A stretch of DNA of 64,000 nt from Phocoena phocoena (GCF_963924675.1 NC_089223.1:10242881-10306880); one strand, 5' to 3'; positions 50,691-61,429 are shown, counted from the first letter of the stretch. Numbers and translations are program-made. Notes: a model not told the origin generated them from the letters alone.

Positions 50691-51419
50691 TCCCTGATTC
50701 TATTCCCTTACAGTTGCTTCTGTACTAGTTGAAGGGAGTTAAAATTCAGTTGTTTAATTTTGCCACTATAACAATTTATAAAAGGAGAGTACCTTAGAAT
50801 TTGCTGTATGTAACTGAGACAGATTTATGTATCTATGAAATTACAGTCAGTGTTTTGGAGCTAACATCGATATAGTGTCAACCTAATTTAATTAAACGCA
50901 GAACTAGTAGGCTGGCACTGCCTCAATATTTTCTGCTGTCCATTCTTTTGTTTATCTAATTATGTACCATTATAAAGAGTTCATATTTACTGTGAGCAGA
51001 ACACACTGGCACAGATTAAGTACAGTAATAGAATTGCTTTGAATGATGACATCTATCTTTTCCATGACTCCTATGGATTTCATTGCTAGAATGTTACTAA
51101 AATATAATATTTATCTTACTCTAAAGTAAAATCAGTGCATCCTTTCCTGATGCACACACTGTATACTAATTGTTAATATATTTTGCCATTCTAAATGCTA
51201 TTAAACTGTAGTAGAGTATTACTGCCTTAAATATTTTAGTTATTGTCATTAATCCTCTTCAGAAGGGAGATACATCCATGCAACTGAAAATAATATAAAT
51301 ATAACAGCATGAGAAATCCTGCATTGTTTATTTTAAAACTATGTCTGGCTTAAAAAATTAGAGATGCATATTTTTCCTTTGAGACTCATCTTACTGAACT
51401 GAGTACATAATTTCTCGTA
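50691..51419. other. Unassigned sequence
   Basis: No gene or named element seen. Confidence 0.45.
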
Positions 51420-51705
51420 CCTGCATGCCTTTACACATGCAGCTGTCATCTCTGTTCAAGATACAGTTCGATGTCCTCTTCACCCCATTGACGTTTTCCA
51501 TCTGGCGAGCTCTGAGGAGCCCTTGAAGACTTGACTCAAACAATCATCCCACTCAGACTGACCTAGCAGTTGCTCATCTGTGCTCCCACTCTAGGATATT
51601 CTTGCCTCAATTATGGTACATAGTACAATGTATAAATGTACCTGATTGACTCCTTATCATTTCACAATTTGATAAACTCTTTGAATATAAGAACTATGTC
51701 TTATT
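51420..51705 (+). mobile_element. L2 LINE relic, left part (split by an L1)
   Basis: 'cttcaccccattgacgtttt', 'gagcccttgaagacttgact', 'tcatctgtgctcccactcta' and 'aaactctttgaatataagaa' read as the L2 3' region. The tail resumes at 51996 after the inserted L1. Confidence 0.7.
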
Positions 51706-51995
51706 ATTTTTTAAATGTATTTCATTGAAGTATAGTTTATGATGCTGTGTTAATTTCTGCTGTACAGCACAGCATTTCAGTTATACATATATATACATTC
51801 TTTTTCATATGCTTTTCCGTTATAATTTTCCACAGGATATTGAATATAGTCTCCTGTGCTATATAGCAGAACCTTGTTGTTTATTTGTTCTGTATATAAT
51901 AGTTTGCCTCTGCTAATCCCAAACTCCTAATCCACCCCCCACCCACCCCCTCTCCCCCTTGGCAACCACAAGTCTGTTCTCTTTGTCTGTGAGTT
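51706..51995 (-). mobile_element. 5'-truncated L1 tail inserted into the L2, minus strand
   Basis: Reverse complement of the L1 3' UTR: 'cattgaagtatagtttatga', 'ctcctgtgctatatagcaga', 'ccttgttgtttatttgttct', 'cttggcaaccacaagtctgt'. TSD TGTCTTATT at 51697-51705 and 51995-52003. Confidence 0.9.
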
Positions 51996-52085
51996 GTCTT
52001 ATTTTTATATCTTAGCACCTAGAACAATCTCTGCCATGGAAGTAAACACTCATTTAATGTGTATGAATGGATGAACAACTGAATC
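51996..52085 (+). mobile_element. L2 LINE relic, right part
   Basis: 'tatcttagcacctagaacaa' followed by 'aacactcatttaatgtgtat' and GAATGGATGAA completes the L2 tail begun at 51420. Confidence 0.7.
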
Positions 52086-53575
52086 AACAAAGATTTTCAT
52101 GTTTGGTTTGCTAAGTCTCAGTAACCAGAGTTGGGAAGAGTTGCATGAAGTTAAGCATCACGAACTGAGAGTCAAAGTCTTTTTCCTAGATGGATTTACA
52201 TTTTATGATATCAAAGCTTGATCCACTTTAAAATTCTTTCTGACGTATCTTGAACAAGAGAAAAGCCTTCTTTTATGCTTTAACCTAATTCTGTTATCCT
52301 TCTTTGAACTACCTTTCTATCTCTACATGCTACTTGTTTTTAAGGGAAAGCAAGGTTAATGTATTTGAAAAACTTCATGGAAAGTAAGTCCTACGTGGGT
52401 TGCAAATGCAAATAGAAATATTGAATTTGAGCTAGATTCTCTCTATAAACTTATAATTTTATTTCTTTTATAGTTTAAAGCTATTACATGAAATTAAACC
52501 TGGCTTCTATTTCAATAAATATATCAAATTAGTACCTATTATAAATGTACAATTTCTATTATACGTTTAAATTAGTATAATTTTTAAAAATGCATTGTAT
52601 CAGGAGTTACGAAATAATTACTGCTTTTTGTAAGTAGTATATAATATACTGTATTTTAACTTGTATATTATTTACATGAAACATTAGGTGTAATAATGTA
52701 TATCTGAGGACTAAACTCATTAAAACTAATTTATATATAGAAGCTTACTTTGCAGTAAAATCTAACATTATTTCTACTAAAAAACATATCTCAGCAATTT
52801 TATTGTTATTAGTGTTATAAACATTGCATATCAATAGGTCCTATAATAAACAGTATAGTTTATGCAGCAGTAGAGATCCATATGTACCCTGTGTTGGTAA
52901 TACAAAGTATACGAACGTTCATGTTTGTAAAGCAGATTAATTAAGAAGTATTTGCTTTACCAGAGGGTTTTTTACTCTAGAATCTATTTCTTATCTATCT
53001 TGCTTGCCTAGTGCCTTTACAAAATACTCAGATTTAAGAAAAATGCCTTACATAAAAATTTCAGAAATTCATTTTTTACGTCCCACAGATGTGTAGTTAG
53101 ATGTATATAGCCCAGGGGATTCATCCAGAATGAATTTATTTTATAGTTTACAAATAAATATGAATAAGAAAAATGGTAGCTATTTTGCATTTTAACCTAG
53201 AGAAATGAGAACTTCTGTACATCATTGTAAAATTTTAAAAACTACCTATATAGATTTTTTTAAAAAGTCTACTTAACCCAGGCAATAGAATTAGCTCTTG
53301 TTAAAACTTATTTCAAATTCAGTGCCCCAATAAATCACAAGAGGCCTAATAAAAGTCTGAGTTTAAGCCCAGAATATATTAAGTGTATATTCTCCTTAAA
53401 AATTTTTGCTTTCATAGACATTTTAGATAGTAAATTGACCAAAACTATATTCCAATATATAGGCACTTGATATCTATCCATTTATTTTGATAATAAGAGA
53501 AAAAAACCTAAAGATAAATCAGAGTGAGATCTATGAATAGTTTCTATCTAAAAGTAAATTTTCCATATATACTGT
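52086..53575. other. Unassigned AT-rich sequence
   Basis: No gene or named element seen. Confidence 0.45.
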
Positions 53576-53930
53576 TTTAAAACAATTTTTTTCTAATAAT
53601 AAAGGTAATGCAACTTCACTGTCATAAGTGTAAGAAATATGTATAAAAATGAATAAAATAAATCTATCTGTAAGTTTAACATCCAAAGATACCTCTGTTA
53701 ACACTCCAACAAGTAGGAGATTATTCGTATTTTCCATGTCTACTTACACAAGAAAATTTAGATGAAGAAACATACCATAACTCCAACACACTGTCCATCT
53801 TTCAGCATTTTTTCTTTTACATATTTTCTCTATTTTTCTATATGTGTATGTAGTATAGGCTCATATTTGTATTTTTATACTTTACAGTGATAAGAATTTC
53901 CAAACATTTGTCAGGTTCCACATTAGCAAA
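53576..53930. repeat. Possible ancient L1M 3' UTR fragment
   Basis: 'aaagatacctctgttaacac' and a later 'tatatgtgtatgtagtatag' resemble the 3' UTR of old mammalian L1s. Weak and unoriented. The minus-strand 68-residue frame here is chance. Confidence 0.25.
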
Positions 53931-55194
53931 ACTTTTTCTGTGGCTTAATACCATAAATTAACTTAAATAATCGTAAAAGAAAAATAAGGGAAGGTTTCAA
54001 ACATGAAATTATATGGCCCTAAAATAAGACAAAATTTGTCATTTTATTCATTAGGAGATAGTCACAATTTAGAATGATAAAGTACTTTTAAATTTTCACA
54101 TATTCATTTATTGAACAGACAAGATGAGAAGGAATATTTTATATGAATTTTCATAAAGGATGGCAGGCAATTGAGATAAGAGCAACTATTCTGTCACAAA
54201 CTTTGGATTATCAATTATGCTGTGCCTGTTACCATGTAGCACTATGTACTTCACAGCAAAGTACTCAACACAATTATGGATGATAATAAAGTAAAAAGTA
54301 AATCTGAGATTGAAGATGTAGTACCTGTATGCGAAAACTTGAAGTAGACAAGATAGGTTTTTCAGGGCATATTTTTGTTATCATTCAGGAGGAAAATAGA
54401 GTCACAAAAGCAAGAATGTCTAGGACGATGCCTATGACAAAGACCATTTATCCTGAGTTTGGAAACAGCTCTTTGTAATTGATTCAGTCCCTGCTCCTTC
54501 ATCATCCCCTGGAGAGCAACAAGCTGAACCATGTGTCATCTCATACAAAGTACAATCAGAGAGAGGTGGTTGCCAGAAAACTACTGTGCTTTCACCTTTG
54601 AATCTGCAAATAATCTACAAACCCTCATGCTTCCTCTCTGAAATTACCAAGGGGACCATATGGAAAAATAAGTTCATGCAATATGAGAGAGAATTGAGAG
54701 ATCCTGAAAAAATATGAATTTAATCAGTTTTACTATTCAGGAGACTGTGCTCCTTCTATTTCAAAACAGGTTCCTGTAACCGTACTGTCCATGTGCCAAA
54801 TAATCAGCCTCCCCTCGTTTGTCATTCTGCTGCAGGTGCATTTCCTCAGAAAGGCCATGAGCTTAAGTATTATCATTCACACAGAAATCAATTTCTTTTG
54901 ACGGCAAAGTGTTGCAGGCACAAATTTGCATTTGTGGTGTGGTAATTTGAAAAAATTCTACAAATTGGAGATTTTGAATGCCCTTGCTACTTCTTTTCTA
55001 TCTTTTATACATTTTGCTGCTGGAAAAAAAGAAAACTCTCAGTTCTTTTATGGAGTGTTATATAGTTGTATTTATTTTGTAAAATTATTTTGAAGTTAAT
55101 AAAATACTTCCCAGCTCAGGGTCGTTCTGTCTCCTGTGTAATGACCAAAAAAGATGTATTCACTGGTCATGGTTAATCAAAGAATTAGAAAAAT
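53931..55194. other. Unassigned sequence
   Basis: No gene seen. Positions about 54440-54970 are less AT-rich and free of recognised repeats. They contain an octamer-type ATTTGCAT at about 54926-54933, so this could be a conserved noncoding element, though nothing here proves it. Confidence 0.4.
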
Positions 55195-55265
55195 GTATTT
55201 GGTTCAATCAAGCAAATAGTTCTTGGATACCTACTAGGTATAACGTATTGTTATAGATGCAATGG
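55195..55265 (-). repeat. Possible L2/MIR tail, reverse
   Basis: 'caagcaaatagttcttggat' followed by 'acctactaggtataacgtat' resembles the L2 tail in reverse. Confidence 0.35.
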
Positions 55266-56127
55266 AATATTGATGTGCCTCAGATATCAAAAATCATATT
55301 GCTTTTGGACACGTATAAGGTCACATTAACATAAATGCTCAAATTCCCATTGTACTTACAATACTCCTGAGCCCTTAGACCTTTTGAAAAGTGCTCTGAT
55401 AAAATATTTATGGCAGGCCCCAGAGAATCTGAAGTGTTGAGTTTAACCCTGTTAGTCCTGTGGCTGCTCTCCCACATGAAACCAAGGGCTTGTGCCACGT
55501 CCGTCATCCAGGCTCTGCTGTGAGGATGCTACTCGACGTCATCTTCCACTAAAATCTGCTTTGACCCAGTTTCACACGCTTCCTCCTCCATCAGTCCCTT
55601 CAGTCTGCCTATCTAATCCCTCCCTGCCAGGCCAACAAAAAAAACCAAATCCATGACATTCTTTTATAAACCTTAGCAGTTTTTTCATTTCGTGAGGCTC
55701 TTATATTCAATTGTATTTTCTCCTTCAACTTAAAAAAATTAATTTGCACATTTTACAAAAATAAATACAATAGATAAATATAAACTTCAATAATTTATCA
55801 GGAACTTCCTGAATTTTCTTCAGGCTCAACCAAAGCCTCTCCCACTAAACAAAAAGAATTTCTACTCTAGTGGCCTAAATGGGGGGAGTTACAAGATGCA
55901 ATCATGATGTGCTTACTAAGCTAAAACGTAAGTAACTTGTTTTGGAGATTTAAAAAAAAAATAAACAAGAAATGTTTGGTTCTAATTCTAAGGGTCAGAT
56001 AAGGCTTGGCATTGGAGATAGCATTGAAATGAGCATGGAAGAATGAGTCATATTTTGAATTAATTTGGAGAGAGGAAAGTGGAGGGTCAGGCATTGTTAT
56101 ACCCAGTTGCAATACAGAAGACACAGA
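55266..56127. other. Unassigned sequence
   Basis: No gene recognised. The minus frames at 55280-55507 and 55921-56124 have no known motif. Confidence 0.45.
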
Positions 56128-56525
56128 GACATTTAGGTTGCTTCCATGTCCTGGCTATTGTAAATAGTGCTGCAGTGAACATTAGTGTCCATGTATCTCT
56201 TTGAATTATGGTTTTCTCTGGCTATATGTCCAGGAGTGGGATTGCTGGATCATATGGTAGCTCTATTTTTACTTTTTCAGGGAACCTCCATACTGTTCTC
56301 CATAGTGGCTGTATCAATTTACATTCCCACCAACAGTGTAGGAGGGTTCCTTTTTCTCTACACCCTCTCCAGCGTTTATTATTTGTAGACTTTTTGATGA
56401 TGGCCATTCTGACCGGTGTGAGGTGGTAACTCATTATAGTTTTGATTTGCAGTTCTCTAATAAATAGTGATGTTGAGCATCTTTTCATGTGCTTTTTGGC
56501 CATCTCTCTGTCTTCTTTGGAGAAG
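56128..56525 (-). mobile_element. Internal L1 ORF2 fragment, minus strand, lacking the 3' end
   Basis: The minus-strand frame 56503-56222 is the L1 ORF2 C-terminal region ([13 protein letters not shown], then [14 protein letters not shown]). The plus-strand left edge stops inside ORF2 at 'gacatttaggttgcttccat', so the last part of ORF2, the 3' UTR and the A-tail are missing. Truncated at both ends, with no TSD seen. Confidence 0.88.
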
Positions 56526-57902
56526 GGAAAGGGCCTATAACTCCAAATTTCTAAATGTTCTCTGGATAGCAGGCTAAGTGGAAAGTAATTGTGTGAAAAC
56601 AGTTAGACTAGAGCTAGACTGTGATGATTTAAGATGCTTTGGATTCTACACCGAAAAACTAGGACATTTCTTAGTTCATGTAACAAGAAGGTGTAGAGAT
56701 AAGGTGGGTTCAGGGATAGTGAACTGAATCATACAGTGAAAGCATGCCTTCAGCTCCACTTCTCTGCAGTTCTTTCCCCTCTTTATTTCTATATGGCTGA
56801 ATTAATTTCAAGCATCACATTCACAGTCAACAGTGTCCAAAGGTAGGGGCTAAAGCTTTTTTTATGTTTTTTATTAAGAATTTTGCCTTGAAATTTTACC
56901 CAGTAGACCCTTCCTCCTGTGTCAATGGCTAAAATCCTTCCATAAATCTATTCAGAAAATGATCAGTGATATGGGAATGGAATTGCCAATTCCTAGATGA
57001 ATTGATTCCCAGATTCCCCCAAAGAAGAGGCCACCTGATATGTGCACAAAATCAGGTTTGTGTTAGCAAGAAGGAAATTGGGGAAAGTATAGATAACCAG
57101 CTAAGTCTGACTGAGAAATAACAGGATGAGAGCTGCATTTTAGAGCATAACTATGGAAATAGTTTGGGATAAGTTAGAGGGTGTACAAACAAGAAGCAAA
57201 GAAATCATAAGAGGTTAATGCAATAATGGTGTAAGAGACAATGAAAATTTAAACTAAGGCATGGAACCAAAGTAAGAGTGAGCAGAGGGATAGCTAAGAG
57301 AAGATTTTCAAATGAAGCACAGACATCACCAATGGTCTCTTGGACATGAAAAGTGAGGGAAAAGATGGGTAACCCCAGGGTTGAAAATGGAAATTCAGCA
57401 ATATCATTAACTGAGTTGATAAAGACAGGAGTAGAATAGGGAAAAATGGTTACAATGTGCACAATGATATGAGGATTATCACCTTGAGAAAATGATGAGT
57501 CCCTTCTCTTTCATCTACATTGAGAAACTTAACTAGAAACTGCATTGATTAGGAACTTTGAAATTCTAGACGTGAAGTTTTCCCTTAGAATTGAATTTAT
57601 TCTTTATTTGTGTGTCATCTTTTTCCAGTACTTCATGAAATTCATTTCAAGAAATGTCTTATTAATCATTATTTTAATAAATGTTACTGACTATATAAAC
57701 AGAGCCCTAAAATCCTCTCAGGTATATAGTTTTAACATACATTTTTTGAATACTTGTTAAGAAAAATCAAGCAGCACAGTATAAAAAGGGGGTACTATAG
57801 CTATGTCCATGATATTTACATTCAATTTCAATTGATTTTAAAAATCATCAGATCCTATGTCAGCAGATTTGGAGAACTTTTTTTTTTTTTTTGATAAAGA
57901 AC
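56526..57902. other. Unassigned sequence
   Basis: No gene or named element seen. A T-run lies at 57878-57892, just upstream of the NORAD retrocopy. Confidence 0.45.
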
Positions 57903-57917
57903 AAAATCTAAATTGCT
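57903..57917. repeat. Left TSD of the NORAD retrocopy
   Basis: AAAATCTAAATTGCT, matched at 62244-62258 by AAAATCCAAATTGCT (14 of 15 identical). Confidence 0.85.
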
Positions 57918-57949
57918 GAGTTCTGGCAGAGAGCGTGGTGAGAAGCAGA

Positions 57950-58350
57950 TCGCTGCCTTCCACCCCGGGGCAGGTGAACGCGGGGAGGGGCGAGGGGGAG
58001 GGGTGCCCGGGACAGGCCACCAGGGACGTGGTGCCTCTGGGCATCGGGCATGGCAGGGTGAGAAGCATGGCGGCCACTGGAACGCCGTGGAGGGCCCTGA
58101 GAGCCTCGAGGGCCCGGGAAGGCGGGGCTACGTGGACACCAGCTCGGCCACTCTTAGGCCTTGGAGCCTGTGAGGATCCGGGACCTGAGGTGACGTCTCT
58201 GTCCCTGTTGGACGAGACCTCACGACGTCCGGTCAACGATGGACAAAGTCCTGAATGGGCCGGAAGGTGAGCAGAGCTCCGGTCGTCGACGGGTGGAATG
58301 GAATGGTAGCGGGTCATCAGGCACTTGGTCGTCGTTCTACCAAGACCTCG
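57950..58350. other. GC/CpG-rich block inside the retrocopy (copied 5' end)
   Basis: The only strongly GC-rich, CpG-bearing stretch of this kind in the window outside SINEs (for example CGGGGCAGGTGAACGCGGGG). It corresponds to the 5' part of the parent RNA, so it is imported rather than a native promoter. Whether it acts as a CpG island here is unknown. Confidence 0.7.
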
Positions 58351-58451
58351 ACGTCGGAAGATAGAAATGGTAGAAAAACGTACCACATGCGGCCAATAGG
58401 AAGTGCCTGCCACTCTTTGGGAAGATTTACTGGCCGTTTATAGAAGACCTG

Positions 58452-58459
58452 TGTATATA
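58452..58459 (+). promoter_or_regulatory. Pumilio response element in the copied RNA
   Basis: TGTATATA, a full match to UGUANAUA. Confidence 0.8.
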
Positions 58460-58514
58460 ACATGAAAAAGCTGCTCTGAACTTTCCCCCCAACCTTTCAA
58501 AAGAAAACTTTCGC

Positions 58515-58537
58515 CACATCTAGGCCTTCTAGATGTG
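58515..58537 (+). other. RNA hairpin, type B unit 1
   Basis: CACATCTAG pairs with CTAGATGTG around GCCTT: nine perfect pairs. The closing C-G pair differs from the A-T pair at the same place in other units. Confidence 0.8.
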
Positions 58538-58598
58538 AAGAGGTTGCCGCCCTATGATAGAGTCAGAAAGTCACATGTCTAGTAAATGCCCATCTGTT

Positions 58599-58622
58599 TA
58601 AAAAAAAAAAAAAAAAAAAAAA
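58599..58622 (+). repeat. Internal poly(A) run in the retrocopy
   Basis: About 22 A in a row inside a type B unit. It is not the 3' end of the insertion, because homologous repeat units continue after it. Confidence 0.85.
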
Positions 58623-58791
58623 CCGTAAAAAAGAAATGTCTTCTGGAAATGACTTTCGAAATGGAGTTGTTTGACCACCTCTAGAAGCGACATCAGGAGC
58701 CACAGAGGTCCACCTTTGTTCAGTGGGTTAGAGGACATGGGATGGAAGACGCTGAGGTGGGGGAGAAAAGAAGGTTTTATGCCAGAATGGT

Positions 58792-58818
58792 CACACTTAG
58801 AAGACCATTCTAAGTGTG
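58792..58818 (+). other. Extra 11-bp inverted repeat specific to one unit
   Basis: CACACTTAGAA pairs with TTCTAAGTGTG around GACCA. The equivalent place in other units reads TTAGAAGAC without the second arm. Confidence 0.75.
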
Positions 58819-58865
58819 GTCATATTAGAACCATTGTTTCGTGTGTGCTTTGTACTCCTCACTGC

Positions 58866-58873
58866 TGTATATA
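58866..58873 (+). promoter_or_regulatory. Pumilio response element
   Basis: TGTATATA followed by TAGTTGACAG; intact consensus. Confidence 0.8.
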
Positions 58874-59173
58874 TAGTTGACAGTAAATACTTTTTTGAAA
58901 TATCTAGGCTTTCTAGGTGTTTTGAAGTGCTGGATATATGTGCAAAATAGGGGTAAGTAAAAACACATTGTGTATGTATCTTTTTGTTAAAATTCATATG
59001 AAATGTTTTGGGATGGGAGCAGGTTGGCCAAGCCACCTGTCTGAACAGTATGCGCTGAGTTCAAGGTCGGGGGAGGGTAAGGAAGTGCAAAGAGCTCTGT
59101 GCCAGTGTGTCTACAGTGAGGCAACGTTAACCATTGTCTTTTTTATGTTCGTGCATTTTGTTTCACTTTGCAG

Positions 59174-59181
59174 TGCATATA
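59174..59181 (+). promoter_or_regulatory. Decayed Pumilio site
   Basis: TGCATATA at the position of the PUM site of other units; the third base is changed, which should abolish binding. Confidence 0.65.
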
Positions 59182-59217
59182 GTGTATTTAATGGACAAAT
59201 GAGTCCTCATTTTGCAG

Positions 59218-59234
59218 CATCTAGTCTCCAGATG
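59218..59234 (+). other. Decayed hairpin, type B unit 2
   Basis: CATCT and AGATG still pair around a seven-base loop; the inner CTAG pairing is lost. Confidence 0.6.
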
Positions 59235-59514
59235 TTAAAGAGGTTGCCAGTATATGACAAAGTAGTTAGTAAAATTAGCACATTCTGTACACTTTGTGTT
59301 GAAATTCATAGGAAAGCTTGTTTTCTGTAAATGACTTGGATATGAATTTGTTTAGCCACCTCTAAGCATTACACATGCTTGAACTTGTCCACTGGATTGG
59401 TGGTGGAGAGAAGGAAGTGAGGGAGGGAATGGGTCAGGCCAAAATGGTCATATTTAGAAGATACCTCTCATTATAACCATCGTTACATGTGTGCAATTGC
59501 ATTTAACAGTGCTG

Positions 59515-59522
59515 TGTACGTA
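59515..59522 (+). promoter_or_regulatory. Decayed Pumilio site
   Basis: TGTACGTA before GTGGACAAG, one base off the consensus. Confidence 0.65.
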
Positions 59523-59545
59523 GTGGACAAGTAAGTTCTTATATG

Positions 59546-59570
59546 AAATATCTAGTCTTTCTAGATGTTT
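59546..59570 (+). other. RNA hairpin, type A unit
   Basis: AAATATCTAG pairs with CTAGATGTTT around TCTTT: ten pairs including one U-G wobble. Confidence 0.75.
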
Positions 59571-59831
59571 AGAAGTGCTTGATGTATTGAAAAGTAGAAG
59601 CAGTAGAATAATGCTTCTTCTAAATAGCTTTTAAAAACTGATGGGAAATAACTGTCTTTGGAAATGGAATTGTTAAACCTCCTCTCTGAACAGTATACTC
59701 TGTGCTTGTTCATTGGGTAGAGGGAGATGGGAGGGAAGATTGCAAAAGATGATTTGCTAGTGTGTACTAGAACATTTCAGCTTGTCCATTGCTCTAAATG
59801 TTACATGCATTTTGTTTAACTTTATATATTA

Positions 59832-59839
59832 TGTATATA
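59832..59839 (+). promoter_or_regulatory. Pumilio response element
   Basis: TGTATATA followed by CTGGACAAATG; intact. Confidence 0.8.
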
Positions 59840-59863
59840 CTGGACAAATGGGTCCCAATTTTA

Positions 59864-59886
59864 TAATATCTAGTCTCTAGATATTA
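59864..59886 (+). other. RNA hairpin, type B unit 3
   Basis: TAATATCTAG pairs with CTAGATATTA around TCT: ten perfect pairs, with a T-A pair where other units have C-G. Confidence 0.8.
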
Positions 59887-60165
59887 AAGAGGTCGCCAAA
59901 GTATGACAGAAGTAGAGTTAGTAAACTAACAAATTTTGTACACTTTGTGTTAAAATTCATTGAAAGGCCATCCTCTGAAAAGGACCTTTGGAAGTGAAAT
60001 TGTAAATTGCATCTAGGCGATACATGTGCCTATACTTGCCCACTGTTGGATGGCGGAAAGGAGGTACTGGGAGAAATGAAAGGTTCTAGACTAGAATGTT
60101 CCTATGTAGAAGACACTTTCAGATATAACCATTGTTACCTGTGTGTAGATGATTCAACGCGACTG

Positions 60166-60173
60166 TGTATATA
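60166..60173 (+). promoter_or_regulatory. Pumilio response element
   Basis: TGTATATA followed by CTGGACAAAC; intact. Confidence 0.8.
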
Positions 60174-60198
60174 CTGGACAAACTTAAGTCCTTATTTG

Positions 60199-60223
60199 AA
60201 ACATCTAGTCTTTCTAGATGTTT
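60199..60223 (+). other. RNA hairpin, type A unit
   Basis: AAACATCTAG pairs with CTAGATGTTT around TCTTT: ten perfect pairs. This is the best-preserved type A hairpin. Confidence 0.85.
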
Positions 60224-60752
60224 AGAAGTGCGCAAAGTATGTTAAAAGTAGAGGTAGTGAAATAACATATTTTGTAGGTATACCCTTTTGTTAAAATTCA
60301 TATGAAATACGGTCTTTTAGAAATGGAATGATCAAAATGATCAAACCCCCTTTCTCATCAGTACACATTATTTTATTTGTGCTGGTTCAGGAAGGAAGAA
60401 GAAAGTGCAAAGGGCTTTATACCAAGACTAATCGTTGTCTGGTATGTCTCTGCATTTTGTTTTACTTCGCTTTGACTTTACCTAGATGTTAAAGAGGTTG
60501 CCAGTGTATGACAAAAATAGCCGATAAATACATTGTGTACACTTTGTGTTAAAATTCACAGGAAAGACTTCTGAAAACAACTGGAGGAAGTGAAATTGTT
60601 AAAATCCCCTCTAAGCATTACAGACGCTTATTACTCTTGTCCACTGGGTTGATAGAGATGAGAAGGGGAAAGGGTTCTAGGCCACGGTGTTCCTGTTTAG
60701 GAGACGCTTTGCGATTATAGCCTTCGTGTACAGTTTATTCACTGCTACTACA

Positions 60753-60760
60753 TGTATATA
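60753..60760 (+). promoter_or_regulatory. Pumilio response element
   Basis: TGTATATA followed by TAGTGGACAAAC; intact. Confidence 0.8.
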
Positions 60761-60787
60761 TAGTGGACAAACTTTAATCTGTATTTG

Positions 60788-60811
60788 AAACATCTCGTCT
60801 TTCTAGATGTG
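60788..60811 (+). other. Decaying hairpin, type A unit
   Basis: AACATCTCG TCTTT CTAGATGTG: same stem with an A-to-C mismatch near the loop. Confidence 0.65.
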
Positions 60812-61407
60812 TAAAAGTGCACAACGTATGTTGCAAGTAAAGAGTTTAACACCTTTTACGTTTTTTTTCTGTTAATTCATAGGAATCATTGTATTTGGGG
60901 AGTGGAAATTGTTAAACTTGAGTTTTGGAGAGTGAGCTGACTGTTCACTTGGTGGTGGGGAGGGCAGCGGACAGGGAAGGAAGTGCAGAGAAGAGTTCCG
61001 TGCCCATGAGTCTTTAGACAGCTCAGACTGTCTAACGATCGTTTTATTTGTGCGTTTTAGTTTAAAAATGTTGCTGTGTATTAAAGAATAAGTAAGTCCT
61101 AATGCCCAAGGTATATTAAAAGTAGAGGTAGTAAAATAATCCCTTAATAAATGCCCTTTTGTTAGTTTTTAGGAAGGAGCTGTGTCTTCTGGGAGCGTCT
61201 AAGTTAATCCACCTCTAGAAGCTAGATGTAGTCCTGTACTTAGTCGCTGATATGCTGGAGGAGGGGTAAGAGGAAGGGTGAAGGGAAGGGCTCTTGGCTA
61301 ATATCTCCATATCTAGAAGACAGTTTTAGATTATAACCATAGGTCTAAATGTGCATTTTTGTAAAGTACCAATGTTTATTATGGACAAGGTTCATTCATT
61401 ATTTTGC

Positions 61408-61429
61408 AACATCTAGGCTTTTTAGGTGT
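61408..61429 (+). other. Decayed hairpin, last unit
   Basis: AACATCTAGGCTTTTTAGGTGT keeps the arms in a weakened form using U-G pairs. Confidence 0.55.

Noticed and set aside
57838..58413. 191-codon minus-strand open frame over the CpG-rich block
   Set aside because: It lies antisense to the NORAD-type retrocopy and starts outside the TSD. The frame is long because GC-rich DNA has few stops, and it has no recognisable domain.
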